A stretch of 25,778 nucleotides of DNA from a virus. The position numbers and the translations under genes are program-made. The notes beneath the pieces are model-generated. The model did not search any database. It saw nothing but the letters and a program-made list of their open reading frames with translations, and was not told the origin of the DNA. The number at the start of each line of letters is the position of its first letter. Position 1 is the stretch's first letter. Below, piece by piece: positions 1 through 7,736 of the stretch. Location of the stretch: the IMG/VR virus record IMGVR_UViG_3300046656_000023, positions 1 to 25,778 of that record; one strand, written 5' to 3'.

Positions 1-2071
1 ATGGGAATACCTTACCGCCGATCATCGCTAGTGGTCCGGTAACGCCACGTTGGTAGAAGCGTCGCAACGCCGATATTGATGCATGTGTCATCGTCGGATT
101 ACGGTCGAATAGGTCAGCGAAGTCCTTGTTATGAACGTGATATGTCTCTTTACCTCCCGGTCGATATACGTCCCACGTTGCGGTGTCTAATGGTGCGCCT
201 ACATCTTTGCCTGTGTAGTCAGTCTTACGGCTGAATAGCGATGCACGCTTCGGGTCCATTATCGAGGCATGTGTATCGGCGTCTATGATACGGCGCTTTA
301 GGGCGTTATTCTCGAATAACTTATATAGCTCTGAGTTATGCTGAGATGCGGCATCCCACGGCGTCGTATTAGGTATCTCGTTACCTAGATATGGTTCTGT
401 CTCGCGTCGTGCAAATGTGTGCGCTATGTTACCTTCTGAGTCTACAGATGGAACATAGTTCGGGTTGATGCGGCGTATTTTAGCGAGTTCGGAACGCGAG
501 AAGCCCATCTTCTCGGCTATGTCGAGATTGCCTAACATGGTAGCACGATAACGATCGGCTATCTCGTTTAGGTGTGGCGTATTCTCCATAGCTGCTACGT
601 TTGCACGTAAATCAGCGTCGGATATATTGTAGAGGCCGGTGCGTGTAGCGCGTGGATCGGGCACCTTACCCTGTTGCATGGATTTGTTGAATAGATCGGT
701 GCGATTATCGAGTGCGCTACGTGACCATAGACCACTATGTAGAACTTGTTGTTCGTCTGGCGATAGTCTACCTATATCACGAGATAACTTGCCCCATGAC
801 GGTAGACTGATACCTGTAGCCTCATGCACACCAGTCTCGAACATATTGCCGACACGTGCATTCTGTGACGCTGGATTATTTACGATACCTAGAGATTGTG
901 CTAAATCCTTGTCGGTCTGTGATACGCCTTTCAAGTGTTCTGCGACGACGGCATTACGATCCTGAACGCTAGCCTGGAACCTGCGTAGTGCTTCTTTCTC
1001 TGGCGTAATACCAAGTGGTGCAGGCGGTTGATCGCCCATCTTGAATGTCTGCGCCGGATCACCAGCCTCACGTAATGCTTGCGCATCTTTGAATGCTTGT
1101 GCATCGCGAACATAGCCAGGACGCTCAACGGCACGAGCTAGTCCAGGTATACGTGTATGGTATTTGGCAGCAAGTCCCGCTGCAATGAGTGCCGCTAATC
1201 CACCTAATACGTGACCACCAGTTATCGAACTCTCGCCACCCTCTACCTCACCTTGCGTCGTGGTGCCTTGGGTTGGTTGCGCTTGCGTCGGTGTTGGTCG
1301 CATAAATAGCGGTAATTGATCGCTGCTAGTGGTGCCGCTGGGTTGCGTCGGTCGCATGAACGCTGGTAGTTGCGGCGGAGTTGGTGAAACAGCGGCGGTT
1401 GATACACTGGGTTGCTCACTTTGTCGTGAGGTTTGGCTGTCAGGCGTCGTTTGCATAAACTTGACGCCCTCCTCTATGGCTAACGGCGCCACGGCCCCAA
1501 TTCCCAGAGGCACGGCTTTCGATGCAATGCCGCCACCCGTTGCTAATGGTGCAACAAAGCTAGCAGGAACTTGCAATACTCTAGGTAATGCTGTGAGAGC
1601 GCGAGATGGTAGAGGAACGCCTAACATACCGCCGACTGCATTACCGCCACGAACTACTGCTTCTTCTGCGGCGTTCTGTGGATCGGGTTGCATAAATTGC
1701 GGCATTACAGCGGTAGCGCGGTCTATCGAACCCTCGTATGCCTTACTCCAATCATCTATAAATTGTGGCTTAGGCGCAGATGGTTGTGGAGCTATCCCTA
1801 GTTTACCGCGAACATAATTCGTGGCAGCGTCGAATGGCTTATTAGCTAGATCGAGTAGATTGCCGATACCACTGACGTTGCCCGTTATAAAGCCCGGTAA
1901 CGAGGATGTTTGCGCAGCTACATCGGGTGGCGGTGCAAGGAAATTAGCTAGAGCGCCAGGAGCTAGGCTTTTGGCTAATAGACCGGGATAACGCACTATC
2001 GACGCGAGAGAGTAGGGGTCGGTAGGTGGCGGTATTACAGGTGGATCGAGTGGCGTCGTTATGTCGGCCAT
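1..2071 (-). CDS. Very large virion/ejection protein, N-terminal 690 residues (runs off left edge)
   Basis: The frame is open from an ATG at 2071 to the window edge, so the C-terminus is missing. Residues 1-285 are Pro/Gln/Thr-rich and look disordered. They hold four related short motifs of PxFM(R/Q)P type: PQFMQP near 124, VKFMQTTP near 203, and two near-identical copies, QLPAFMRPT near 234 and QLPLFMRPT near 252. A hydrophobic Gly/Ala stretch at about 287-303 could be a membrane-interacting helix. Residues about 345-690 are a folded, charged alpha-helical region with an NPNYVPSV motif, followed by a segment ending RRFYQRGVTGPLAMIGGKVFP-like sequence. This resembles the helical regions of phage 'large polyvalent protein' types (LPD38-like); that match is my inference from memory. 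As the last visible gene of the virion operon, after three internal-virion candidates, a role in the ejected core or DNA delivery is plausible. It starts directly after the upstream TAA (TAATATG). Confidence 0.7.
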   Translation of the reverse strand, partial: MADITTPLDPPVIPPPTDPYSLASIVRYPGLLAKSLAPGALANFLAPPPDVAAQTSSLPGFITGNVSGIGNLLDLANKPFDAATNYVRGKLGIAPQPSAPKPQFIDDWSKAYEGSIDRATAVMPQFMQPDPQNAAEEAVVRGGNAVGGMLGVPLPSRALTALPRVLQVPASFVAPLATGGGIASKAVPLGIGAVAPLAIEEGVKFMQTTPDSQTSRQSEQPSVSTAAVSPTPPQLPAFMRPTQPSGTTSSDQLPLFMRPTPTQAQPTQGTTTQGEVEGGESSITGGHVLGGLAALIAAGLAAKYHTRIPGLARAVERPGYVRDAQAFKDAQALREAGDPAQTFKMGDQPPAPLGITPEKEALRRFQASVQDRNAVVAEHLKGVSQTDKDLAQSLGIVNNPASQNARVGNMFETGVHEATGISLPSWGKLSRDIGRLSPDEQQVLHSGLWSRSALDNRTDLFNKSMQQGKVPDPRATRTGLYNISDADLRANVAAMENTPHLNEIADRYRATMLGNLDIAEKMGFSRSELAKIRRINPNYVPSVDSEGNIAHTFARRETEPYLGNEIPNTTPWDAASQHNSELYKLFENNALKRRIIDADTHASIMDPKRASLFSRKTDYTGKDVGAPLDTATWDVYRPGGKETYHVHNKDFADLFDRNPTMTHASISALRRFYQRGVTGPLAMIGGKVFP

Positions 2072-2072
2072 A

Positions 2073-3101
2073 TTAGTTCACGGGATATGCCTGACCAGTC
2101 TTACCAACTACCCATATCTTACCTGTTTTCGGATCGTGGCGAACATCGAGGTTGCCCTTAGCCTTAATATCGGCGATTTTCTGTCGCACTTCTGGGGACG
2201 CAGTTGAAGCACCGCTCGTTATCGCATCTGATACTTGTTTGCGGACAGAGTTACCTTGTTCAGTGTTAGGTAACGGAACACCAGCACTACTCGGTGCACT
2301 AGCGGGAGTATCGCGTTGCGCCATCGGTAGATCAGGCACCGCTCCTCTAGTTTGCGTTGACGTATCTCCGCCGCCTACATGACCCGGCTGTGTTCCGTCG
2401 CCACCACCGGCGCCCGGTTTACGATCTTTATATCGTTGTAGAATATCATAGGCTTCTTTCTCAGATTGCCGCTTGAACTTAATATCGGCGTTTGCATCAT
2501 GAATAGTTATTTCGCCGCCGCCACCGCCACTAGCCGCAGCCCGTGCATTAGAGCCGGCTTCCTTAATCTTGGCAGCTTGCACCATCGGCGGATCACCGTA
2601 TTGTAGAGCCGGACCACCGGGCAATACCTTGCTGAAATAGTCAGTCGGCATCTGTATTCCGCCAGCCAATGCGCCTTGTGCTCCCTTACCCAATAAGTCT
2701 ACCATCTTAGCCGTATTCATTCTAGACGACCAATCGTTGAATGGTCCCGCTGCATTAGGGTCCATACCTGCAAACGATCCAGCGGTTGCCGGATTATTCG
2801 CCGCGAAACCTATAGCACCTGGATTGTCGTTACCGAGACGCATAACGTCTATAGCGTTCTTGGCGTTATTTTCGGCTATCTTCGCGGCTACCTGATGATA
2901 GGCAAACATACGTTGCTGGCCGAGTTGGTCAGCATAATTGGAGTTGTCGATAGAGTGTTGCGCCTGAGCACCGATCAGTGTCGGTAGCGCCATATATGAT
3001 TTACGTTCGGGGTTGGCTAAGTCAGCCGCCGCCTGAACTTCGGTAGCGTATGGCTGGTCTGCCTTAACGTTCCAGCCGATAGGTGAATTAGTCTCTGCCA
3101 T
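2073..3101 (-). CDS. Putative internal virion (ejection) protein, 342 aa
   Basis: I do not recognise a named family. Residues 1-100 are Ala/Gln/Asn-rich and helical in character (AQAQHSIDNSNYADQLGQQ, HQVAAKIAENNAKNA). The middle (about 85-175) is Gly/Pro-rich, with a poly-Gly run near 195 and a second low-complexity Gly run near 233. The C-terminal ~60 residues (VRKQVSDAITSG...IADIKAKGNLDVRHDPKTGKIWVVGKTGQAYPVN) look like a small folded beta-rich domain. The start ATG has a strong Shine-Dalgarno GAGGT about 6 nt upstream. Composition and position between another Ala-rich protein and the very large terminal gene fit the internal core/ejection proteins found at the end of podovirus structural operons. 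A minor structural role elsewhere is also possible. Confidence 0.65.
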   Translation of the reverse strand: MAETNSPIGWNVKADQPYATEVQAAADLANPERKSYMALPTLIGAQAQHSIDNSNYADQLGQQRMFAYHQVAAKIAENNAKNAIDVMRLGNDNPGAIGFAANNPATAGSFAGMDPNAAGPFNDWSSRMNTAKMVDLLGKGAQGALAGGIQMPTDYFSKVLPGGPALQYGDPPMVQAAKIKEAGSNARAAASGGGGGEITIHDANADIKFKRQSEKEAYDILQRYKDRKPGAGGGDGTQPGHVGGGDTSTQTRGAVPDLPMAQRDTPASAPSSAGVPLPNTEQGNSVRKQVSDAITSGASTASPEVRQKIADIKAKGNLDVRHDPKTGKIWVVGKTGQAYPVN

Positions 3102-3107
3102 GTTACC

Positions 3108-4163
3108 TCACGACGGCCACAACTTACCAGCGCCGAAACCTATATCTTGTTTCGAGTAGTCGGTGCTAGATTTGCCGCTGCTGCCGAAACCTAATGACTT
3201 ATACAAATCAGTGCCACTCTTGACTAGGTTCTCGAAGCCCTTGCCTGCATTGGCTATTTGATTAGATTGGAAGTTGCTATCTACGACATTCTTCGCAGCC
3301 TGTCCCGATGCCAACGTATTTGCATTAACCATACCCGGCACGTTACCCGCAGCGTCACTCGCCGCCTTGCCACCTTGCGCCGCTCTATATGCCGCTAGAT
3401 TAGCGAGTGTTTTGTTGGTGTCGTCTGTAGCAACGCCAGGATAGTTGAACGACGGTGTAGCGTTGGCATTCAGCGTCGAATATTTGCCCAACAAGCTCGC
3501 CATATTATCGCGGTTGATTGATCCTGCGTTAGTGTAACCTGCGATCGTGCTATCTATGATCGACTTGCGTAGGCCGTCTGCGCTCTCACGTTGTAGTTGC
3601 GACAACACGGGACCAGCGGAAGTTCCCATGCGTGCATATTGTCGTAGCGTGTCAGCTACGAGAGGGTCTTGCACCGCTCGATTAGCGTTTGTAGTTCGCT
3701 CAATTAGCGCACCCGTTAATCCGCCCGGTGTCATGGGATTATAGGCGCGGATAGCACGCATTGCGGTATCAGATGCATCACTCGCAGTCAGTGAGCGTGA
3801 GAGTGCATCTTGGTTCGCAGTTTGCGCCGTCCGCATGTCGGTCGTATTACGCGATATATCAGCGAGCGCCTGTGAGGTAGCTTGTTGCTGCGGTAATGCG
3901 CCGAGTGTCGTAGTCCACTGATTAGTGTAGGGATCGTATTTCTGTGTCGTGCCTAGTGAGTCGCCGTAACCAGCCGTCGAACGCTGCAACGCGATTGCAT
4001 TGAGCATTGCTTGATATTGTTGCTGATCTCTGGCATTCTGTAGATTAGCGCCCGTGTAGTCAGCCGCTTGTTGCGCGCTACGTGTATTAGTATTGAGTGC
4101 GCTATATACGCCAGCGCCAGCACTCGCGACGGCAGCAGCGGCGGCAATTGCTGAGAAGGCCAT
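3108..4163 (-). CDS. Putative internal virion protein, 351 aa, Ala/Gln/Asn-rich
   Basis: The N-terminus (about residues 3-22) is a hydrophobic Ala-rich helix (FSAIAAAAAVASAGAGVY), typical of phage internal proteins that touch or cross a membrane during DNA delivery. A long alpha-helical, Gln/Ala/Asn-rich body follows, with segments such as QQAADYTGANLQNARDQQQY and TTDMRTAQTANQDALSRSL, and a Ser/Gly-rich tail. No catalytic motif is visible. The ATG overlaps the stop of the upstream acetyltransferase gene (TAATG), so translation is probably coupled. Ejectosome/core component is an inference from composition and place in the operon. Confidence 0.65.
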   Translation of the reverse strand: MAFSAIAAAAAVASAGAGVYSALNTNTRSAQQAADYTGANLQNARDQQQYQAMLNAIALQRSTAGYGDSLGTTQKYDPYTNQWTTTLGALPQQQATSQALADISRNTTDMRTAQTANQDALSRSLTASDASDTAMRAIRAYNPMTPGGLTGALIERTTNANRAVQDPLVADTLRQYARMGTSAGPVLSQLQRESADGLRKSIIDSTIAGYTNAGSINRDNMASLLGKYSTLNANATPSFNYPGVATDDTNKTLANLAAYRAAQGGKAASDAAGNVPGMVNANTLASGQAAKNVVDSNFQSNQIANAGKGFENLVKSGTDLYKSLGFGSSGKSSTDYSKQDIGFGAGKLWPS

Positions 4164-4627
4164 TAGACGTTACCTTCTTTACATTTCTTTACGTATATGC
4201 GTTCCATCAACTCGAAACCCAATGTCTCGAATATCGGTTTCGTATGATAGACTTCGCGATACGAATTATGTATCTCTTTTATTCCTAATGCTATCAACTG
4301 AGGCTCTACCGCAGCGAACAACTGTCGGCCTAGACCCTGCCCTCGATAATCTCGTGATACGGCAAACGTGTCACAATGCGCTGTCATTAGGCCACGATGT
4401 TTTATATTGTTGGTCAATAGATAGAGCGCCGCTGCCACCATCTTACCATCATCGCGGCCAACAGTTAGATGGAGGACGCTATTAATATCAAGCCGAGTAT
4501 AAGCATCCCAATTGAAATCCAGAGGAATGTGGCCGCTATTCTCTGGCGAATTATCCCAGTATTCGTAGACGAATTTGCCGTATTCCGTTTGTATTTCTCG
4601 GAATGACTCACGAGCAAACGTAATCAT
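4163..4627 (-). CDS. GNAT-family N-acetyltransferase (second of two in the late operon)
   Basis: This is a 154-aa protein, the normal size of a single GNAT domain. It shows the acetyl-CoA-binding motif A, RGQGLGRQLF at about residues 95-104, preceded by the beta4 strand (CDTFAVSRDYRG). The C-terminal motif-B region is KPIFETLGFELMERIYVKK. The fold and acetyl-CoA use are firm; the acceptor is unknown. The gene sits between two putative internal virion proteins and overlaps both neighbours by one base (TAATG at each end). It is therefore made with the virion proteins late in infection, which suggests a virion protein or a host protein met at that stage as substrate. It is not closely similar to the other GNAT gene upstream. 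Confidence 0.85.
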   Translation of the reverse strand: MITFARESFREIQTEYGKFVYEYWDNSPENSGHIPLDFNWDAYTRLDINSVLHLTVGRDDGKMVAAALYLLTNNIKHRGLMTAHCDTFAVSRDYRGQGLGRQLFAAVEPQLIALGIKEIHNSYREVYHTKPIFETLGFELMERIYVKKCKEGNV

Positions 4628-5757
4628 TAGAATGCGCCTACGGTGCCTAGACCACGCTTCTCATTCTGGTTTTGCGCTAGTGTAGGATCAAGTGGTGCGT
4701 CGCCTACACCACCCGGCGTTGTTGGTCCGCCTGAGTTAGCGCCTTGCACGCTACCACCCTGATTAAGCAATGTCTGCAAGTCGGCGAACTTCGTGTTGCC
4801 GAGCGAGCTACGTATGTCGCCGCCTAGTGTTCCTATCTGACGGCTGGCTAGATCATGCGCTCCACTTACATATGTATTGGGATCGAAGCCCTCTAGAGCG
4901 CCAGGGTTCATATTCCCGACTGTGGTATGAGCACGCGAGATATAATCGCTTAGTGCTTGCCTATCTTTGTCTACGATACCCGAGCCTATGCTACGGACCT
5001 GACTTTCGGCGGCTGTCTTGCTGCCTGATAGTGCATCGAGCGCTGCCTTATAACCAAATTCGTTAAGGGTTCCGCGCTTGTTGGCGTTCTGTAGCTGCGA
5101 CGATAGCGGGTCGAATTGTGAGCCGAGGATTTCACCTACATATGGGTCTATATTGCTATAATTAATGGCAGTGTCGGCATACGTCGAAGGTAGCAGCGAT
5201 GTAAGGGAGTTGTCGGCGCGTGTTCTGGCACCTGTCGATATGTTATTGAGAATAGATTGACCTAACGTTGGCGAGAATGCTGCCATTGGATTTGGATCGA
5301 GGTCTTGCACACCTTGGCGAGCGGTATTGAGCGCCGGTATAATGTCCGATTGCATATACTTATTGGGATCGAGACCCTGTTGGGTAAAATAATTAGTGAT
5401 ATTGCTGAGGCCTGTATCGTAGGCACCTTGTAGTCGTGTATCGAATGTTGACTTAGCCGATGCCTTGTCTGCTGCGGCTTGAGCTACGGCGGCGTCACTC
5501 GTTGCTTTCTCGCCAGCTTGACGTTGCGATATTTCGGCATTGAGTTCGTCTTGTGCATTCGTATAATCTATCTGCCCAGTGTTATAGTTCATCGTGCCAC
5601 CGGGTTGCTGCACGAAAGTCTTACCACTCACCGGATCAGTGAGCACAATTGGCGGCACTATCTGTGGCGCTGCTCCACCACCTCCGCCACCCTTACCACC
5701 ACCACCACACAATCCACGAAACTCTAAGTGCGAAATAGCGCCCGGTGTCAACATCAC
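4627..5757 (-). CDS. Putative internal virion protein with Gly-rich N-terminus, ~376 aa
   Basis: I do not recognise a named family. After the first 15 residues comes a low-complexity tract CGGGGKGGGGGGAAP, then Pro/Val-rich sequence and a long helical Ala/Gln/Asp body (GEKATSDAAVAQAAADKASAKS, then NITNYFTQQGLDPNKYMQSD). The start is uncertain. The frame can begin at GTG 5757, at ATG 5754 (TGATG overlap with the previous stop, favouring re-initiation) or at TTG 5712. The TTG would give MCGGGGKG, an N-terminus I associate with podovirus internal proteins. It lies between the two GNAT genes. It shares composition and general helical character with the 351-aa protein downstream but has no obvious alignable identity. 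Ejection protein is an inference. Confidence 0.6.
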   Translation of the reverse strand: MMLTPGAISHLEFRGLCGGGGKGGGGGGAAPQIVPPIVLTDPVSGKTFVQQPGGTMNYNTGQIDYTNAQDELNAEISQRQAGEKATSDAAVAQAAADKASAKSTFDTRLQGAYDTGLSNITNYFTQQGLDPNKYMQSDIIPALNTARQGVQDLDPNPMAAFSPTLGQSILNNISTGARTRADNSLTSLLPSTYADTAINYSNIDPYVGEILGSQFDPLSSQLQNANKRGTLNEFGYKAALDALSGSKTAAESQVRSIGSGIVDKDRQALSDYISRAHTTVGNMNPGALEGFDPNTYVSGAHDLASRQIGTLGGDIRSSLGNTKFADLQTLLNQGGSVQGANSGGPTTPGGVGDAPLDPTLAQNQNEKRGLGTVGAF

Positions 5758-6230
5758 ACAACGCCCCCAGGTCGAGAATACTTGTATATTACGCCAAACC
5801 GCTCAAATCCTAGTCGGCGGTAGAGTGCATCTACGCCCACCGAGTTTATGCTAGCAACGTCGCCAGTCTGCACATGCGTTACGTTATGCACATCATATGC
5901 CCACTTGATGAAGGCTCGAACCAACATGCTAGCGAGTTTAGCACGTGACGGTGTTCCTTCACGCACATACAATGCATACTCGTTAGCTAGTAGACGTGGG
6001 CTGAAAAAGAATGAGTCCACCTGACCTATCATCACGCCGCAATACGTCTCGTTGTCATCCATTGCCATATACTTGAACCATGTTGGTGCGGCTATCATAT
6101 GCAACGTAGACCGCTTTATATGTTCATAGTCGAATGGTATATCGCGGAATGAGCCGAGAGTGTGTAGCTCTTTAGCCAGCGCTATAGCGTATCCCATATT
6201 CGATTGGTCAATGGGCACTATTCTAGACAT
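5754..6230 (-). CDS. GNAT-like N-acetyltransferase (first of two in the late operon)
   Basis: This 158-aa protein has a GNAT layout: N-terminal helix pair, a central strand followed by a helix, and a clear C-terminal motif B (DALYRRLGFERFGVIYKYSR at about 132-151). Motif A is degenerate: where the canonical R/QxxGxG/A is expected there is only GTPSRAKLASMLV (about 93-105), so acetyl-CoA binding needs a test. Proteins of this type, annotated as acetyltransferases, occur in structural modules of other podoviruses. The ATG follows the previous TGA directly, with no gap. The end overlaps the start of the next gene. Substrate unknown; it may be a diverged, even inactive, family member. Confidence 0.65.
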   Translation of the reverse strand: MSRIVPIDQSNMGYAIALAKELHTLGSFRDIPFDYEHIKRSTLHMIAAPTWFKYMAMDDNETYCGVMIGQVDSFFFSPRLLANEYALYVREGTPSRAKLASMLVRAFIKWAYDVHNVTHVQTGDVASINSVGVDALYRRLGFERFGVIYKYSRPGGVV

Positions 6231-6566
6231 TCATTTAAGTTGTCGTTCTACGGCAATCATGCGTGCTTCGATTGCTTCCATACGTTCGGTTAACGGCACT
6301 ACTTCCGCTTTCGACTTAAGGATTTCAGCGTCTACGTAACCTTTCGGTGCCGCATGATTTGGGTCCGTCGGCATAACAGGCGGTAGATCAACTGGTGTTG
6401 GTTCCGGTGGTTCGGGTGGAAGTGGCGCAGGATCAGGTATGTTACCGTCATCTAGCCACGCTAAATATTCCTGATAGTCGCGGTTAGCGGGATCATCAGG
6501 AATGTGCGCGTTGTCAGCCACACGCAGGATTGTGTGTTCGTTCGCTGTGAGTTGGTATTCTGCCAT
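6231..6566 (-). CDS. Small tail-fibre-associated protein (chaperone-like), 111 aa
   Basis: The start chosen is the ATG at 6566, preceded by AGAGGTAAAC, a good Shine-Dalgarno. The frame extends upstream to 6668, but the extra 34 residues (Cys/Arg/His-rich) overlap the end of the tail fibre gene and have no ribosome site. Residues 1-45 include a segment DYQEYLAWLDDGNIPDP. This short motif (xYxxYLAWLxxGNxP) recurs in small proteins next to phage tail fibres and in fibre assembly chaperones. A Pro-rich linker (about 46-65) follows, then AAPKGYVDAEIL and a C-terminal coiled coil (LTERMEAIEARMIAVERQL). Fibre assembly or fibre attachment is inferred from that motif and its place directly after two fibres. 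Confidence 0.6.
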   Translation of the reverse strand: MAEYQLTANEHTILRVADNAHIPDDPANRDYQEYLAWLDDGNIPDPAPLPPEPPEPTPVDLPPVMPTDPNHAAPKGYVDAEILKSKAEVVPLTERMEAIEARMIAVERQLK

Positions 6567-6574
6567 GTTTACCT

Positions 6575-7735
6575 CTAGAGGTCGGCGCTGACTGTATATG
6601 AGAAATTCAATATGGTGCTCGTCGTCGCAACAGCGGCCCCTTGTGCATAGCCATCTCTGGGTGTCCACATTGTTAGTGTCGCACCGGTGAGGTTGCTGCT
6701 GGATGCGGTGTTAGTAATGACCGCCGTTGGAATAGCACGCATCATCACTGGTAGACTAAACGGCACAGCGTAGTTATAGCCAGCTTGATGATAAGTTACC
6801 CCAATTACCGTTCCCGTGGCAAAGAACCTTTGCGCTTTCGCTAAGTCCTGCTGCGGATCGGGCTTCTCCAGCGGCGTCATTATGCTGCTAACTTCGAGTT
6901 GCACACCCCATAGTTGGATGGTGCCAGACTGCACACCAACGTTACCGGCGCGTGCAGCATTGGTAGTGCCAGATGAATACCAGAGGTTCAGCGTTGTTGA
7001 ATGATCTCCAGCAGTGCCAAGTGTCTTACCGGCAAGACTAGCTAGTGTGAATGTGAGAGTGTAGCGTGCCCACGTCGTCGTCACCGCAACCGATTGACCG
7101 TTGTTGAGCACTGCGGCGGATGGCGAACCACCCGTGCCGAATATCTGATCTATCGAAACACCAAGGCTTCGCGGTGCAGGTGCTTGCGCATAGAAACTAA
7201 CGGTAACCGTCTTACCTGCCAGTCGTCGCACATCTTCGATTGGGTGCAAGAATTGCGTTCGTGCCGCTGCACCTGCCGTGCCGGTGAAAGCATTTGCACA
7301 TGAATAATTAGCTGCCTCATCACCGATCTGGGTGCGGTCGGCGTCTGCGAGTTGCTGCCGTGTAACCGACGCCGTATCAGTCGAGAGGAACAGAGTCCAC
7401 CTATCGAGCGTGTATCCGTTAGCAGTAAATGGCCCATTACCACGTTGCGCTATGTTAAACAGCGGGTTCATTACGAGATTGCGCCCGACGTTATTCAGCG
7501 CCGTCCCGGTCGCCGCTTGCACAAAACTCGTTGTCGAAAGTGACGTATCGTTATCTCCGACTACGGGATTTGGGGCTGTCGGATTACCGATGAAATTAGG
7601 CGAATTTAGTGGAGCATACGCTGTGCTCGTGCCAACTGTTCCATTGATCCACTTCGCTCCATCCCACGACCACACGACGCCATTGGGTCCGAGATAAGTA
7701 GTGCCGAGTGTCGGTGAGTTGGGGAAATCGAGCAT
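6575..7735 (-). CDS. Tail fibre / receptor-binding protein 2 (386 aa, paralogous C-terminus)
   Basis: The N-terminus has a Trp-rich segment (GVVWSWDGAKWINGT, about 19-33) followed by a fibre repeat (APLNSPNFIGNPTAPNPVVGD). From about residue 80 to the end it is homologous to the C-terminal ~310 residues of fibre 1. Shared blocks include LNNVGRN, FN(I/V)AQRG, ADADRTQ(I/L)GDE, VRRLAGKT, GKTLGTAGD, QLWGVQLE, TPLEKPDP, and the final SADL. Such domains are beta-sandwich, carbohydrate-binding-like tips of phage fibres (inferred; family known mainly from annotation). The variable parts lie between the conserved blocks and at the distal ~60 residues, as expected for receptor specificity. The ATG lies one base after the TAA of fibre 1. 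Confidence 0.8.
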   Translation of the reverse strand: MLDFPNSPTLGTTYLGPNGVVWSWDGAKWINGTVGTSTAYAPLNSPNFIGNPTAPNPVVGDNDTSLSTTSFVQAATGTALNNVGRNLVMNPLFNIAQRGNGPFTANGYTLDRWTLFLSTDTASVTRQQLADADRTQIGDEAANYSCANAFTGTAGAAARTQFLHPIEDVRRLAGKTVTVSFYAQAPAPRSLGVSIDQIFGTGGSPSAAVLNNGQSVAVTTTWARYTLTFTLASLAGKTLGTAGDHSTTLNLWYSSGTTNAARAGNVGVQSGTIQLWGVQLEVSSIMTPLEKPDPQQDLAKAQRFFATGTVIGVTYHQAGYNYAVPFSLPVMMRAIPTAVITNTASSSNLTGATLTMWTPRDGYAQGAAVATTSTILNFSYTVSADL

Positions 7736-7736
7736 G

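Noticed and set aside
1329-1817. Long plus-strand frame opposite the large left-edge gene
   Set aside because: It lies fully antisense to a well-supported coding frame and reflects its codon bias; no ribosome site.
6567-6668. 34-residue N-terminal extension of the chaperone-like gene
   Set aside because: It overlaps the tail fibre end, is Cys/Arg/His-rich and lacks a ribosome site, while the ATG at 6566 has AGAGGT just upstream.
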